Shown: one piece after another, positions 24,196 to 33,112 of the stretch | Layout: every line of letters begins with the position of its first letter | Position numbering within the stretch: the stretch's first letter is position 1 | From: CAYQQJ01 sp964419935 | GTDB taxonomy: Bacteria; Pseudomonadota; Gammaproteobacteria; Pseudomonadales; Cellvibrionaceae | Reading direction: 5' to 3' | Length of the DNA: 64,000 nt | Assembly (NCBI GenBank): GCA_964419935.1 | Contig: CAYQQJ010000004.1 | Span: forward strand, 110,487-174,486 | The notes under the pieces: model-generated | Seen by the model: only the letters and a program-made list of their open reading frames with translations | What the model was told of the DNA's origin: nothing | Databases searched by the model: none | Program-made: the position numbers and the translations under genes

Positions 24196-24816
24196 GTGCG
24201 AAATTGGTTCTACATTGTCGTCATTATCCTGCTGACTGCTGCTGTGGTTGTGGTGTGGGAGACACCGCCGGAGCTGCTGTTACCCGGTGACAGGGAAAAA
24301 CCGGAGCACCAGGCACAGCTGTTTTCCATTATCACCCAGGCCAAAGCTCGTCATTTCAATGAACAAGGTCAGCTCAGTTATTCCTTCGTTGCCGAACAAT
24401 TACGACACTACCGCTATGACGTTACTCGTGTCTCCGCCGAGGATTACACCATTATCTCGCAACCGAGGGTAACCTTTTACACGGAGACGCCTCCGTGGCA
24501 CATGCGAGCCGCCGAAGGTAAGCTGACCGATGGCGGCCTGACATTAACCTTGTCGAATGATGTCCACATCTGGCAGGCGGCTGCCACCGAGACAGATAGC
24601 ACCGACCCGACAGCAGATACCTCTGAACATAGCACTTCGGAACTCAGCACCGAATACCTGACGGTTCGCCCGCGCGAGAAGACGGCGCATACGGACGCAG
24701 CTGTTACAATCAACACACCCACAGGAACGATCAGTGCCACCGGGATGACCGCCGACTTGCGCAAACATCACATCACGTTTCTGTCAGATGTCAAAGGTTC
24801 CTACGATGCCATGTAA
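24196..24816 (+). CDS. lptC: LPS export ABC transporter periplasmic protein LptC
   Basis: Bitopic inner-membrane protein that accepts LPS from LptBFG and passes it to LptA. 206 residues, GTG start. N-terminal membrane segment (about 3-21) followed by the periplasmic beta-jellyroll domain. Contains a less conserved acidic insert (ATETDSTDPTADTSEHSTS, about 136-154) not usual in short family members. The 3' end overlaps lptA by 11 bases. Confidence 0.92.
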   Translation: MRNWFYIVVIILLTAAVVVVWETPPELLLPGDREKPEHQAQLFSIITQAKARHFNEQGQLSYSFVAEQLRHYRYDVTRVSAEDYTIISQPRVTFYTETPPWHMRAAEGKLTDGGLTLTLSNDVHIWQAAATETDSTDPTADTSEHSTSELSTEYLTVRPREKTAHTDAAVTINTPTGTISATGMTADLRKHHITFLSDVKGSYDAM

Positions 24817-25396
24817 CCCTCGTAACGCAGACTGGCGCCCAAGCATGGCCCTGAAAGCTCTGTCATTGACGCTATTGTTAATGGTAGCGGGCCCCGTTTT
24901 CGCCCTGCCCTCGGACCGCGACCAGCCCATCAGTTATCAGGCGGACCGGGCTGAGCGGGACAACCAGCGGGGAACCACCACACTGGAAGGGTCCGTGGTT
25001 ATGCAACGCGGATCAATACGCATTGAGGCTGATCGCGTCGTCATTGAAGACCAGAACAGCAAAGTCAACCTGATTATCGCCACCGGCACACCGGCGCGCT
25101 ATCGGCAAATTCCCAGTGAAGGCGCGGAGCCGGTCGTTGCTTCGGCCAACCGGCTGGAATACCGCCTTGGGGAGCAGACACTGCATCTGATCGAGAACGC
25201 GTCACTGGTCCAGGGTGGCAGCAGCCTGAGTGGCAACCGCATCGACTATGATGTGCGACAATCCGTTGTCAAGGCGGGTAGCGACGATTTGAACGAAACC
25301 GAACGCGTGCGCATGGTCATACCGGCCAAGGCACTGCAGTCGTCCGGCGATGAGGACGATGAAGACAGCGACACAGAATCAAGCGGAGCTAACTAG
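24806..25396 (+). CDS. lptA: LPS transport periplasmic protein LptA
   Basis: Forms the periplasmic bridge that carries LPS to LptDE. 196 residues from the ATG at 24806, which has AAAGG eight bases upstream; an ATG at 24788 and one at 24845 are alternatives. Signal peptide around MALKALSLTLLLMVAGPVFA. Mature part has the OstA-like core (ISYQADRAERDNQRGTTTLEGSVVMQRGSIRIEADRVVI) and an acidic, probably disordered C-tail (GDEDDEDSDTESS). Confidence 0.92.
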   Translation: MPCNPRNADWRPSMALKALSLTLLLMVAGPVFALPSDRDQPISYQADRAERDNQRGTTTLEGSVVMQRGSIRIEADRVVIEDQNSKVNLIIATGTPARYRQIPSEGAEPVVASANRLEYRLGEQTLHLIENASLVQGGSSLSGNRIDYDVRQSVVKAGSDDLNETERVRMVIPAKALQSSGDEDDEDSDTESSGAN

Positions 25397-25402
25397 ATTT
25401 CC

Positions 25403-26128
25403 ATGGCACATTTGGAAGCACTACATCTCGCCAAGAGTTATCGGGGCCGCAAGGTCGTTATTGATGTGTCCATGAGCGTCAGCAGCGGTCAGATCGTCGG
25501 GTTGCTCGGACCCAATGGCGCGGGGAAAACTACGTGTTTCTACATGATCGCGGGCATTATCGGCGCCGATAACGGCCGGGTCTGCATCAATGGCAAAGAC
25601 GTTACGCGCTTTTCCATGCACGGACGCGCCCGTGCCGGGCTGGGTTACCTGCCCCAGGAAGCCTCGGTATTCCGCAAGCTGAGCGTGGCGGACAACATCA
25701 TGGCAATTCTGGAAACGGTCAAGGGATTGAACCGCAAGCAGCGCCGCCACCGACTGGAGGAATTGCTGCACGAGTTCCACATCACCCACATTCGGGACAA
25801 CATGGGCATGGCGCTTTCGGGCGGTGAACGTCGTCGCGTCGAAATCGCACGAGCCCTGGCTACAGATCCCAGCTTCATTCTGCTGGATGAGCCTTTCGCA
25901 GGCGTCGACCCCATCTCCGTGGGCGACATCAAGCAGATCGTCCAGCACCTCAAGGAGCGCGGCATCGGCGTGCTCATTACCGACCACAATGTTCGCGAAA
26001 CGCTATCTATTTGCGAAAAAGCTTACATTGTCAGCGAAGGTCACATCATCGCCGAAGGCGACCCGCAAACCGTCCTCAACAACCGCAAAGTGCGGGAAGT
26101 CTACCTCGGCCAACATTTTACGTTGTAG
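25403..26128 (+). CDS. lptB: LPS export ABC transporter ATP-binding protein LptB
   Basis: ATPase of the LptB2FG transporter. 241 residues. Walker A GPNGAGKT (36-43), Q-loop LPQEASVF, signature LSGGE (138-142), Walker B ILLDEP ending at 164 and the switch His in ITDHNVRETL. Six bases after lptA. Its stop codon lies inside the first copy of a 17-base tandem duplication. Confidence 0.97.
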   Translation: MAHLEALHLAKSYRGRKVVIDVSMSVSSGQIVGLLGPNGAGKTTCFYMIAGIIGADNGRVCINGKDVTRFSMHGRARAGLGYLPQEASVFRKLSVADNIMAILETVKGLNRKQRRHRLEELLHEFHITHIRDNMGMALSGGERRRVEIARALATDPSFILLDEPFAGVDPISVGDIKQIVQHLKERGIGVLITDHNVRETLSICEKAYIVSEGHIIAEGDPQTVLNNRKVREVYLGQHFTL

Positions 26129-26158
26129 CAAAATCAGGGCCGTAGCAAAATCAGGGCC
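26125..26158. repeat. 17-bp perfect tandem duplication spanning the lptB stop
   Basis: GTAGCAAAATCAGGGCC occurs twice head to tail (26125-26141, 26142-26158). The first copy contains the lptB TAG. Confidence 0.9.
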
Positions 26159-26568
26159 GGCATAAACTTTGCTTTATGTTTACGCTAAAGCCATTGCTTG
26201 TGTTGTCAGGGATGACTACACTTAGCTTCCTGTCCAGCTTGGGAAGCTTGGCAATAATGCGTAGATTAGCAACAGCGTAGATTGACAATATCAGGTAGTT
26301 TACAGGATGGGCTGTGCGATCCAGCGCGGGATGAGCGAATGCCGCACTCGCCGAGGCAACCACTGAGGCGACCGTCGGTCAGGGACCACGGAATCTCAGC
26401 GCAACAGCGAAGGCACTGCCATTCGCGCCCGCGAAGCACCCCAAACATTGATTCCCAAGCAGCAAAGTACGTGGCGGATGTTGGTAGGCCAGCTCGCACC
26501 TGAGCGCTACAGTGTCCATTCGCCTGTCACCACTTTGCCGCGAAACGTATAGGTGTAGCAGTAAATTG
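26159..26568. other. Unusually long, unexplained gap between lptB and rpoN
   Basis: About 410 bases. Relatives usually have a much shorter spacer here. Open frames on both strands (for example 26151-26363 minus) lack a ribosome-binding site and a recognised family. No inverted-repeat ends were found. Possibly decayed insertion material or an rpoN leader. Confidence 0.4.
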
Positions 26569-28131
26569 ATGAAACAATCACTACAACTGAAACTCGGCCA
26601 ACAGCTGACCATGACACCTCAATTGCAGCAGGCCATCCGATTGCTGCAATTATCAACACTAGACTTACAACAGGAAATCCAGGAGGCGCTGGACAGCAAC
26701 CCAATGCTGGAAGTAGCCGAGGATGGCCCTGATTCTGATATCTCTGACGCTTCGGGTTCCGGAAGTGATGGCTCCGGCGACGACAAGGCAGACGAGCGCG
26801 CAAACGCCGAATCGGCCGACAAGGACACAGACCAGGACGACCATCATATCGACCCGAGCCTGGATGCCCGCAGCGTCGAGAACCCTGACGACACACCTGA
26901 TACCGAATGGAATGAAGATATTCCGACAGACCTGGCGGTAGATACCAGCTGGGATGACGTCTATCAATCATCCTCTTCCGGCAGCTCGCTGTCCAAAGCG
27001 GATGGGGATGAGATGGATTACGAGTCCCGCCGGGGCACGTCGGAAAGCTTGCAGGATTACCTCAGTTGGCAGCTGAACCTGACCCCCATGTCCGATATGG
27101 ATCAGATTATTGCCGAGGCGATCATCGATGGAATCGAACCGAACGGCATGCTCGGCCAATCCATTGAAGACATCTTCAGCGGCTTACAGGCGGAATTCGA
27201 AGAACTCGAGCTGGATGAGGTGGTTGCGGTTTTGCATCGGGTTCAGCAGTTCGATCCGCCCGGCGTCGCCAGTCAAAATATTGCCGAGTGCCTGCTCATC
27301 CAACTGAACCAACTACCCCCGGATACCCCGGTGCTCGCCACCGCCCGCGCACTGATTCAAAACCATCTGGAATTGCTCGGCAGCCGCGACTACAAGCAGC
27401 TCATGCGTAAGCTCAAGGTGAAAGAGCCGGAATTGCAGGAAGCGGTTCGCCTGATCCAGACACTCAATCCGCGGCCCGGTGAATCCATCGGCGACGAAAC
27501 CACCCAATACGTGGTGCCGGACGTCTTCATCAAAAAAATCAACAACCGCTGGTCTGTGCAACTCAATCCGGACATCGCGCCCAAATTGCGGATCAACCCG
27601 AGTTACGCCGGCCTGGTGAAGCGCGCCGACAGCAGTAATGACAACACATTTCTGAGAGATAATCTGCAGGAAGCGCGTTGGTTTTTGAAAAGTTTGCAAA
27701 GCCGCAACGAGACTTTGCTGAAAGTCTCCACCTGTATTGTGGAAAAACAACAGGATTTTCTGGAGCATGGTCCCGAAGCGATGCGCCCCATGGTATTACA
27801 TGACATTGCCGAGGTGGTGGAGATGCATGAATCGACGATTTCCCGTGTAACGACACAGAAATACATGCACACGCCCCAGGGTATTTTCGAGTTGAAGTAC
27901 TTTTTCTCCAGCCACGTCAGCACGGAATCCGGTGGTGAATGTTCATCCACCGCAATCCGAGCCATTATCAAGAAATTGGTGGCGGCAGAAAATGCTCGCA
28001 AGCCATTGAGTGATTCGAAAATAACTGCGTTGCTGGAAGAGCAAGGCATTCAGGTGGCGCGTCGGACGATTGCCAAATACCGCGAATCCCTCGGCATTGC
28101 GCCGTCCAACGAACGCAAAAGGCTCTTTTAG
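26569..28131 (+). CDS. rpoN: RNA polymerase sigma-54 factor
   Basis: Alternative sigma factor for activator-dependent -24/-12 promoters. 520 residues from the ATG at 26569 (MKQSLQLKLGQQLTMTPQLQQAIRLLQLS), the conserved Q-rich region I. An acidic low-complexity region II follows (about 50-135), then the core-binding domain, the HTH (HESTISRVTTQKYMHTPQGIFELKYFF) and the RpoN box ARRTIAKYRE near the end. The upstream extension lacks family similarity. Confidence 0.97.
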   Translation: MKQSLQLKLGQQLTMTPQLQQAIRLLQLSTLDLQQEIQEALDSNPMLEVAEDGPDSDISDASGSGSDGSGDDKADERANAESADKDTDQDDHHIDPSLDARSVENPDDTPDTEWNEDIPTDLAVDTSWDDVYQSSSSGSSLSKADGDEMDYESRRGTSESLQDYLSWQLNLTPMSDMDQIIAEAIIDGIEPNGMLGQSIEDIFSGLQAEFEELELDEVVAVLHRVQQFDPPGVASQNIAECLLIQLNQLPPDTPVLATARALIQNHLELLGSRDYKQLMRKLKVKEPELQEAVRLIQTLNPRPGESIGDETTQYVVPDVFIKKINNRWSVQLNPDIAPKLRINPSYAGLVKRADSSNDNTFLRDNLQEARWFLKSLQSRNETLLKVSTCIVEKQQDFLEHGPEAMRPMVLHDIAEVVEMHESTISRVTTQKYMHTPQGIFELKYFFSSHVSTESGGECSSTAIRAIIKKLVAAENARKPLSDSKITALLEEQGIQVARRTIAKYRESLGIAPSNERKRLF

Positions 28132-28220
28132 GACCGGCCGTTGGCGCGCAAATTATACTACCCGCACCTGCAATATCAGTGCGGTCAACAAACTACAGAC
28201 TTACCCATAAGTGTAATGAC

Positions 28221-28670
28221 ATGCAGATTGAAGCTATCCTCACGCCAGGCCGAACCCTCAACCAGACCGTTGGCGGCAGCAAAAAACGTGTGCTGGAAAC
28301 TCTGGCACAACTGGTTGCAGCAGACCAGCCCGGCGTAGCAGCCGAAGATGTTTTCCAACGGCTCATCGCCAGAGAACGGCTGGGTTCCACTGGCATCGGC
28401 AGCGGCATCGCTATTCCCCACTGCCGCTTCCCGACAGATGGCATGACACTGGGCGCACTGATCACACTGAAGGACCCGGTGGACTTCGATTCCATCGACA
28501 GCGCACCGGTGGACATTATCTTTGCCATGCTGGTACCGGAGAACACCGAGGCCAACCACCTGCAGACCCTGGCGAGCCTGGCCGAGTCACTGCAAAAATC
28601 GGCCTATGTGGAAAAGCTGCGCAGTGCCGGCAGTGATCAGGAACTCTACGAACGTGCCATAAGCCCCTAA
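28221..28670 (+). CDS. ptsN: Nitrogen-PTS EIIA protein
   Basis: Phospho-acceptor of the nitrogen phosphotransferase system, which regulates potassium uptake, sigma-54 related functions and metabolism. 149 residues from the ATG at 28221 (MQIEAILTPGRTLNQ). The phosphorylated His is H67 in GIGSGIAIPHCRF. It follows rpoN by 89 bases; the ribosome hibernation factor gene hpf, usually between them, is missing. Confidence 0.95.
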   Translation: MQIEAILTPGRTLNQTVGGSKKRVLETLAQLVAADQPGVAAEDVFQRLIARERLGSTGIGSGIAIPHCRFPTDGMTLGALITLKDPVDFDSIDSAPVDIIFAMLVPENTEANHLQTLASLAESLQKSAYVEKLRSAGSDQELYERAISP

Positions 28671-28689
28671 ATAAAAGAGGCATTGACCT

Positions 28690-29565
28690 ATGCGCTTAGT
28701 CGTTATCAGCGGTCGCTCCGGCTCGGGCAAATCCACCGCACTGCATCTTCTTGAAGACGAAGGGTTCACCTGTGTTGACAACCTTCCGGTCACCTTGTTG
28801 CCAGCTTTCGTGGCACAGGTCAGCCAGAATCCCGCCGAAGGACACGCCAATTTTGCGGTGGGGATCGACGCCCGCAATATCGACGGCGATCTCAGCCGTT
28901 TCGCAGAACTCATTGACGAAGCCGCCGTCAGTGACCTACAGCGACAGATCGTCTACCTGGATGCAACGGATCAAGTGCTGCTGAAAAGGTTCAGTGAGAC
29001 CCGCCGCCGCCACCCCCTCACGCACAAGAACCGCAGCCTGCCCGAAGCGATTATCCAGGAGCGCCAGGTCCTCGGCCCCATTGCCGCACTTGCAGACACC
29101 TCCATCGACACCAGCAGCTTGTCACTCCATGAACTGCGCAGCGTGGTCAAGAAGCTGGTTGTCGGCAGCCATGCGGTGGGTCTGGCGCTGATCTTCGAAT
29201 CTTTCGGTTTCAAACACGGCCTGCCCGTTGACGCGGATTTCGTATTCGACGTGCGCTGTCTGCCGAACCCCTATTGGAGCCAGGAGTTGCGGCTAAAGTC
29301 CGGGCTGGAGCAGGAGGTGATCGATTTTCTGCGCGGCCAGAAGGAAGTTGAAGCCATGCTCAAAGATATTGAAGCGTATCTGTTAAAATGGGTGCCGGCG
29401 TTCGAGGAAAACAATCGCAGTTATCTCACTATCGCCATTGGCTGTACCGGTGGCTTGCATCGCTCCGTTTATCTCTGCGAGCGTCTCAGCGAAACTTTTC
29501 GCGAGCATTACAGCAATGTGCAAAGCAGGCATCGCCAGTTGGAAAAGCACCCCACCCACGCATAA
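28690..29565 (+). CDS. rapZ: RNase adapter RapZ
   Basis: RNA-binding adapter with a P-loop kinase-like N-domain; in enterobacteria it targets the small RNA GlmZ to RNase E and so controls glucosamine-6-phosphate synthesis. 291 residues. Walker A GRSGSGKST (8-16), and the C-terminal IAIGCTGGLHRSVYLCERL segment that binds ligand/RNA. Between ptsN and npr, the conserved order. Confidence 0.96.
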   Translation: MRLVVISGRSGSGKSTALHLLEDEGFTCVDNLPVTLLPAFVAQVSQNPAEGHANFAVGIDARNIDGDLSRFAELIDEAAVSDLQRQIVYLDATDQVLLKRFSETRRRHPLTHKNRSLPEAIIQERQVLGPIAALADTSIDTSSLSLHELRSVVKKLVVGSHAVGLALIFESFGFKHGLPVDADFVFDVRCLPNPYWSQELRLKSGLEQEVIDFLRGQKEVEAMLKDIEAYLLKWVPAFEENNRSYLTIAIGCTGGLHRSVYLCERLSETFREHYSNVQSRHRQLEKHPTHA

Positions 29566-29579
29566 TAGACCGTCATCGT

Positions 29580-29849
29580 ATGATAAAGACCCGAACAACC
29601 ATTGTTAATAAATTGGGGCTCCACGCGCGGGCGGCCACAAAATTCGCCCATACAGCCAATCTTTTTTCCAGCAGTATTCAGGTAGAATGTAGTGGCAAAT
29701 CCATCGATGGCAAGAGCATCATGTCGCTGATGTTACTCGCTGCAGCCAAAGGGACAGATATCGACCTGATCACTGAAGGCGAGGATGAAGCTGATGCAAT
29801 GCAGGCCTTGCAGGATCTGATCGCCGACAAATTTGGAGAAGAAGCCTGA
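29580..29849 (+). CDS. ptsO: Nitrogen-PTS phosphocarrier NPr
   Basis: HPr-like phosphocarrier that passes phosphate from EI-Ntr to EIIA-Ntr. 89 residues from the ATG at 29580. The active His is H15 in NKLGLHARAA, and the regulatory-site Ser is S46 in GKSIMSLMLLAA. 14 bases after rapZ, closing the rpoN-ptsN-rapZ-ptsO cluster. The EI-Ntr gene ptsP is not here. Confidence 0.95.
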   Translation: MIKTRTTIVNKLGLHARAATKFAHTANLFSSSIQVECSGKSIDGKSIMSLMLLAAAKGTDIDLITEGEDEADAMQALQDLIADKFGEEA

Positions 29850-29944
29850 TCTACCCTTGAGTCGGTGCGGCCAAAAATTATTCAGGGTAGCGACTGATAG
29901 AGCACAACCAATCATTTTCCTTAATCCCACCGAAACGAGCTGTT

Positions 29945-31309
29945 ATGCAACAGGCCGCTGAAGAACTACAGGATCAAACGCAAACTCAGCTGGGTAAAAT
30001 ACAGGCCCTGCTTGAGAGCGGGACGTTCAAACCTGTACAGCGCATGCTCAACGGTTTGCAACCCGTCGAAATTGCTCGCCTGATTGCCTCGTCCCCGCCG
30101 CCATTCCGCACGCTTCTGTGGGAACTGGTCGACCGGGACATCGCCGGTGAGGTGGTAGAAGAACTGCCCTATGATGTGCAGAATCAATTTCTGCGCAAGA
30201 TGGACACGCAAGACCTGGTTGAACTGACCGAAGGCCTGGATACAGACGATATCGCCGATATCCTGCAGCAGCTACCGGACAAGGTTATCCAGGAAGTTCT
30301 TGCGGCCATGACCGAGCAGGATCGCATCCGCGTGGAAACGATCCTGTCCTATGACGAGAACACTGCCGGCGGTCTGGCAAATACCGATACCATCACCGTG
30401 CGTCCGCGCCTGACACTGGATGTTGTCCTGCGGTTTTTGCGCCGCCACTCAGAACTGCCGCCGTCGACGGATAATCTTATTGTCGTCAATCGCAAGGACG
30501 ATTTCCTGGGGCTGTTGCCCCTGAGTAAATTACTCACCAATGACCCCAGCACCACCGTGCGGGAAGTCATGGTAACCGATGCCAATGCCATTCCCGCCTC
30601 CATGCCCGATCATGAAGTGGCGACCCTGTTCGAACAGCACGACTGGGTCAGTGCAGCGGTGGTTGATGATCAGGGTAAACTGATCGGCCGGATTACCATC
30701 GACGACGTGGTCGACGTCATTCGCGAAAATGCTGACCACTCCCTGATGGGCATGGCGGGCCTTGGTGAAGAAGAAGACACTTTTGCCACTGCGTTACGCA
30801 CGGCTCCGCGACGGGCGATTTGGTTGGGCGTCAATCTGATTGCAGCTATTCTGGTATCCTCCGTCATCAATCTATTTCAGGCGACCATTGATAAAGTTGT
30901 GGCGCTGGCAGTACTAATGACCATCGTATCCAGTATGGGTGGGGTGGCCGGCTCTCAGACCCTGACCGTAGTCATTCGCGGCATGGCTCTCGGGCACATT
31001 GGCCGCAACAATCTGGGCTGGCTGCTATCAAGGGAACTGCGCGTGGGGTTGGCCAATGGCTTTATTTCGGCCGCGATTATGGCCGGTGTGGTTGCCTTTT
31101 GGTTCAAGGATCCGATAATCGCACTTATCATGGCCCTCGCCATGATTATCAACTTGATGACCGCCGCATTGGCCGGTGCGCTACTGCCCACTGCCCTTAA
31201 GTCCATGCGTATTGATCCTGCATTAGCCGGCGGCGTCACCTTAACGGCCGTCACTGATATCGTTGGTTTTCTGGCCTTTCTGGGACTGGCAACCTATTTC
31301 TATGCTTGA
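29945..31309 (+). CDS. mgtE: Magnesium transporter MgtE
   Basis: Mg2+ channel/transporter gated by cytosolic magnesium. 454 residues: N-terminal helical domain (about 40-135, TEGLDTDDIADILQQLPDKV), two CBS domains (about 140-265) and five membrane helices (about 290-454) with the pore region GVAGSQTLTVVIRGMALG. Follows npr in several Pseudomonas-type genomes; here the next gene is darP. Confidence 0.96.
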   Translation: MQQAAEELQDQTQTQLGKIQALLESGTFKPVQRMLNGLQPVEIARLIASSPPPFRTLLWELVDRDIAGEVVEELPYDVQNQFLRKMDTQDLVELTEGLDTDDIADILQQLPDKVIQEVLAAMTEQDRIRVETILSYDENTAGGLANTDTITVRPRLTLDVVLRFLRRHSELPPSTDNLIVVNRKDDFLGLLPLSKLLTNDPSTTVREVMVTDANAIPASMPDHEVATLFEQHDWVSAAVVDDQGKLIGRITIDDVVDVIRENADHSLMGMAGLGEEEDTFATALRTAPRRAIWLGVNLIAAILVSSVINLFQATIDKVVALAVLMTIVSSMGGVAGSQTLTVVIRGMALGHIGRNNLGWLLSRELRVGLANGFISAAIMAGVVAFWFKDPIIALIMALAMIINLMTAALAGALLPTALKSMRIDPALAGGVTLTAVTDIVGFLAFLGLATYFYA

Positions 31310-31347
31310 GCATTGGCACTGCGCCCAAGCCACTATACGAGAATACT

Positions 31348-31857
31348 ATGAACGATTGGTACGAGGACGACTCCGACGAGGAATCCCGGGTCAAAAGCAA
31401 AACCCAAGTCAAAAAAGAAATGCACGCACTGCAGGATCTGGGCGAAGAATTGACGCACCTGAACAAGGAGCAATTGGCGAAAATGCCGTTGCCGGAAAAC
31501 CTGCGCACCGCTATCGAGCAAGCGCAGAAGATGAAAAAGCGCGAGGCTTTTCGGCGTCAATTGCAATACATCGGCAAACTGATGCGCAATGAGGAAACCG
31601 AGGAAATTCAAGCCGCCTTTGCCGATCTGAAGGAACAACAAAACCGCGATGCACGGTCACTGCACCTTATCGAGCAGTGGCGGGACGATCTTATCAATGG
31701 CGACGACACCGTCATCACCCAGTTCATTTCCGCCTTCCCCGACACCGACCGCCAGCAATTGCGCCACCTGGTGCGCGGCGCCAAACAGGAAGTCTCGCAA
31801 CAGAAACCGCCGGCGCAAGCGCGCAAATTATTCAAATTCATTCGGGAAGGGTTTTGA
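31348..31857 (+). CDS. darP: Ribosome-associated protein DarP (YjgA, DUF615)
   Basis: Late assembly factor of the 50S subunit. 169 residues from the ATG at 31348 (MNDWYEDDSDEESRVKSKTQVKKEMHALQDLGEEL). The acidic start followed by the SKTQVKKEMHALQ motif and the MKKREAFRRQLQYIGKLMR segment are diagnostic for DUF615. In Pseudomonas this gene lies between tldD and pmbA; neither is present here. Convergent with the nitrilase gene. Confidence 0.94.
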   Translation: MNDWYEDDSDEESRVKSKTQVKKEMHALQDLGEELTHLNKEQLAKMPLPENLRTAIEQAQKMKKREAFRRQLQYIGKLMRNEETEEIQAAFADLKEQQNRDARSLHLIEQWRDDLINGDDTVITQFISAFPDTDRQQLRHLVRGAKQEVSQQKPPAQARKLFKFIREGF

Positions 31858-31862
31858 CGATT

Positions 31863-31878
31863 AGGGAAAAGGGAAAAG
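31863..31878 (+). repeat. Purine module after darP
   Basis: AGGGAAAAGGGAAAAG starts six bases after the darP stop on the same strand, preceded by ATT. Two GGGAAAA units. Confidence 0.8.
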
Positions 31879-31914
31879 AAGGATATGCGGATTTATTTCG
31901 TAGCTGGGCTAGTC

Positions 31915-31959
31915 GTAGGTTGGATAAGATGGGAGCTCCGCGACCGTCGCCATCCAACG
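31915..31959 (+). repeat. GTAG-headed REP-like palindrome
   Basis: Begins GTAGGTTGGAT and ends ATCCAACG, giving a TTGGAT/ATCCAA stem around a 25-base loop. Lies in the darP/nitrilase gap with other repeat types. Confidence 0.6.
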
Positions 31960-32008
31960 TGTGCAGGAAGAATGGCTTAACAGGCTCGCTCCGACTCGCT
32001 ATCCACCT

Positions 32009-32145
32009 CCTGCACGCTTCGGCGGAGGGCGCTTAGGCTTTTTCGCCCTACAAGGTCCGGCGGCATCCTTTTCATTCGGCACGTCCCTGTGCCTCACCCT
32101 TCGGGCAGCCTACGGCTGTGCAAAACGGCAATCCTGCCGTTTTGT
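32009..32145. repeat. Composite of a GTAG-type REP block and a CCCTTCGGGCAGCC repeat
   Basis: 32009-32070 repeats 17741-17800; its minus strand contains GTAGGGCG at 32051 pairing with CGCCCT. 32080-32145 contains GTCCCTGTGCC, CACCCTTCGGGCAGCCTACG and CGGCAATCCTGCCG, related to 46957-47010, 56586-56647 and 56959-57026. Confidence 0.65.
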
Positions 32146-32158
32146 CCCTTTTCCCTAT
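32144..32158 (-). repeat. GATAGGGAAAAGGG module after the nitrilase gene
   Basis: On the gene's strand the stop TAG is followed directly by ATAGGGAAAAGGGAC. It faces the darP module 265 bases away. Confidence 0.8.
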
Positions 32159-33010
32159 CTACTCCCTCATCGGCATCCGCTCCCGACATTCCTTGAGTTC
32201 ATCCATATCAATATCGGAGACGATCACGCCCTCACCCTCTTCCATGCCGGCGAGTTGATTGCCCCAGGGATGAATAATAGTGGAATGACCGTAGCTGCGT
32301 CGCTTGTCGTCGTGCCAGCCGCCCTGGTTGGCGGCCACCACAAAACATTGGTTTTCGATCGCACGCGCTCGCAATAAAACATTCCAGTGGGCATGGCCGG
32401 TAGTATGGGTGAACGCCGAAGGGACGCAGAGGATCTGTGCGCCCTGTTCGCGCAACTGTTGGTAATGCTCCGGGAACCTCAAGTCGTAACACACCGACAG
32501 ACCCAGTTTGCCCCAGGGCGTAGCCACCACTTCGGGACCGGAACCCGGGCAGAGCCAGCGGGACTCGCGGTAAGCGCCGACGCCGTCTTGCACATGCGCG
32601 TCGAACAAATGGCTTTTGTCATAGCGGCCGACACAGATGCCGCTGTCATCAAACACACAGCTGGCGGCGTAAACCCGCCGGCCGTCTGCAGGTTCACCAT
32701 CCGAATCGGCATATGCCTCTGAATGCAGCCCTCCATGCAGCCTTCCATGTACTAAAGGGATCGTGCCTGCCACAATCCACAGTCCAAGACGCCGCGCCTG
32801 ATCCTGTAAAAACGGCAGCAGTGGTCCCTCTCCGCAACTTTCCCGTTCGCCTTCGTCACGCAAATCCCCTCGGCCATAACAGGCGAAATTTTCAGGTAAG
32901 ACGGCCAGATTACTGCCGGCTGATGCGGCGTCAGCCAATAGCTTTTCCGCAGCCCGCAAATTGTTGTCAATGTCCGACCCACTCACCATCTGTATGGCCG
33001 CTATGCGCAT
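32159..33010 (-). CDS. Carbon-nitrogen hydrolase (Nit1/Nit2, omega-amidase-like)
   Basis: Nitrilase-superfamily amidase. 283 residues from the ATG at 33010, preceded by GAGGAGC. The Glu-Lys-Cys triad is visible: E40 (LPENFACYG), K131 (YDKSHLFD) and C173 (SVCYDLRFPE). Sequence is of the Nit1/YbeM type, whose members remove deaminated glutathione or omega-amides; the exact substrate is inferred. Downstream of yhdP; tldD, which usually follows, is missing. Confidence 0.92.
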   Translation of the reverse strand: MRIAAIQMVSGSDIDNNLRAAEKLLADAASAGSNLAVLPENFACYGRGDLRDEGERESCGEGPLLPFLQDQARRLGLWIVAGTIPLVHGRLHGGLHSEAYADSDGEPADGRRVYAASCVFDDSGICVGRYDKSHLFDAHVQDGVGAYRESRWLCPGSGPEVVATPWGKLGLSVCYDLRFPEHYQQLREQGAQILCVPSAFTHTTGHAHWNVLLRARAIENQCFVVAANQGGWHDDKRRSYGHSTIIHPWGNQLAGMEEGEGVIVSDIDMDELKECRERMPMRE

Positions 33011-33112
33011 GAGTGCTCCTCGATAAGAAGTAATCAGAAAAATTTGTAGCTGAGCCTGCACGTAACTTTCCAACAAGCGCACAGAGGTTTTTCTTTCTGC
33101 TTGCCAGCCATA

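Noticed and set aside
26151..26363. 70-residue minus-strand frame in the lptB-rpoN gap as a possible transposase remnant
   Set aside because: No catalytic motif, no ribosome-binding site and no inverted-repeat ends; I could not tie it to a family.
28141..28338. Frame between rpoN and ptsN as a possible hpf remnant
   Set aside because: The translation has no similarity to the HPF fold and mostly overlaps ptsN in another frame.
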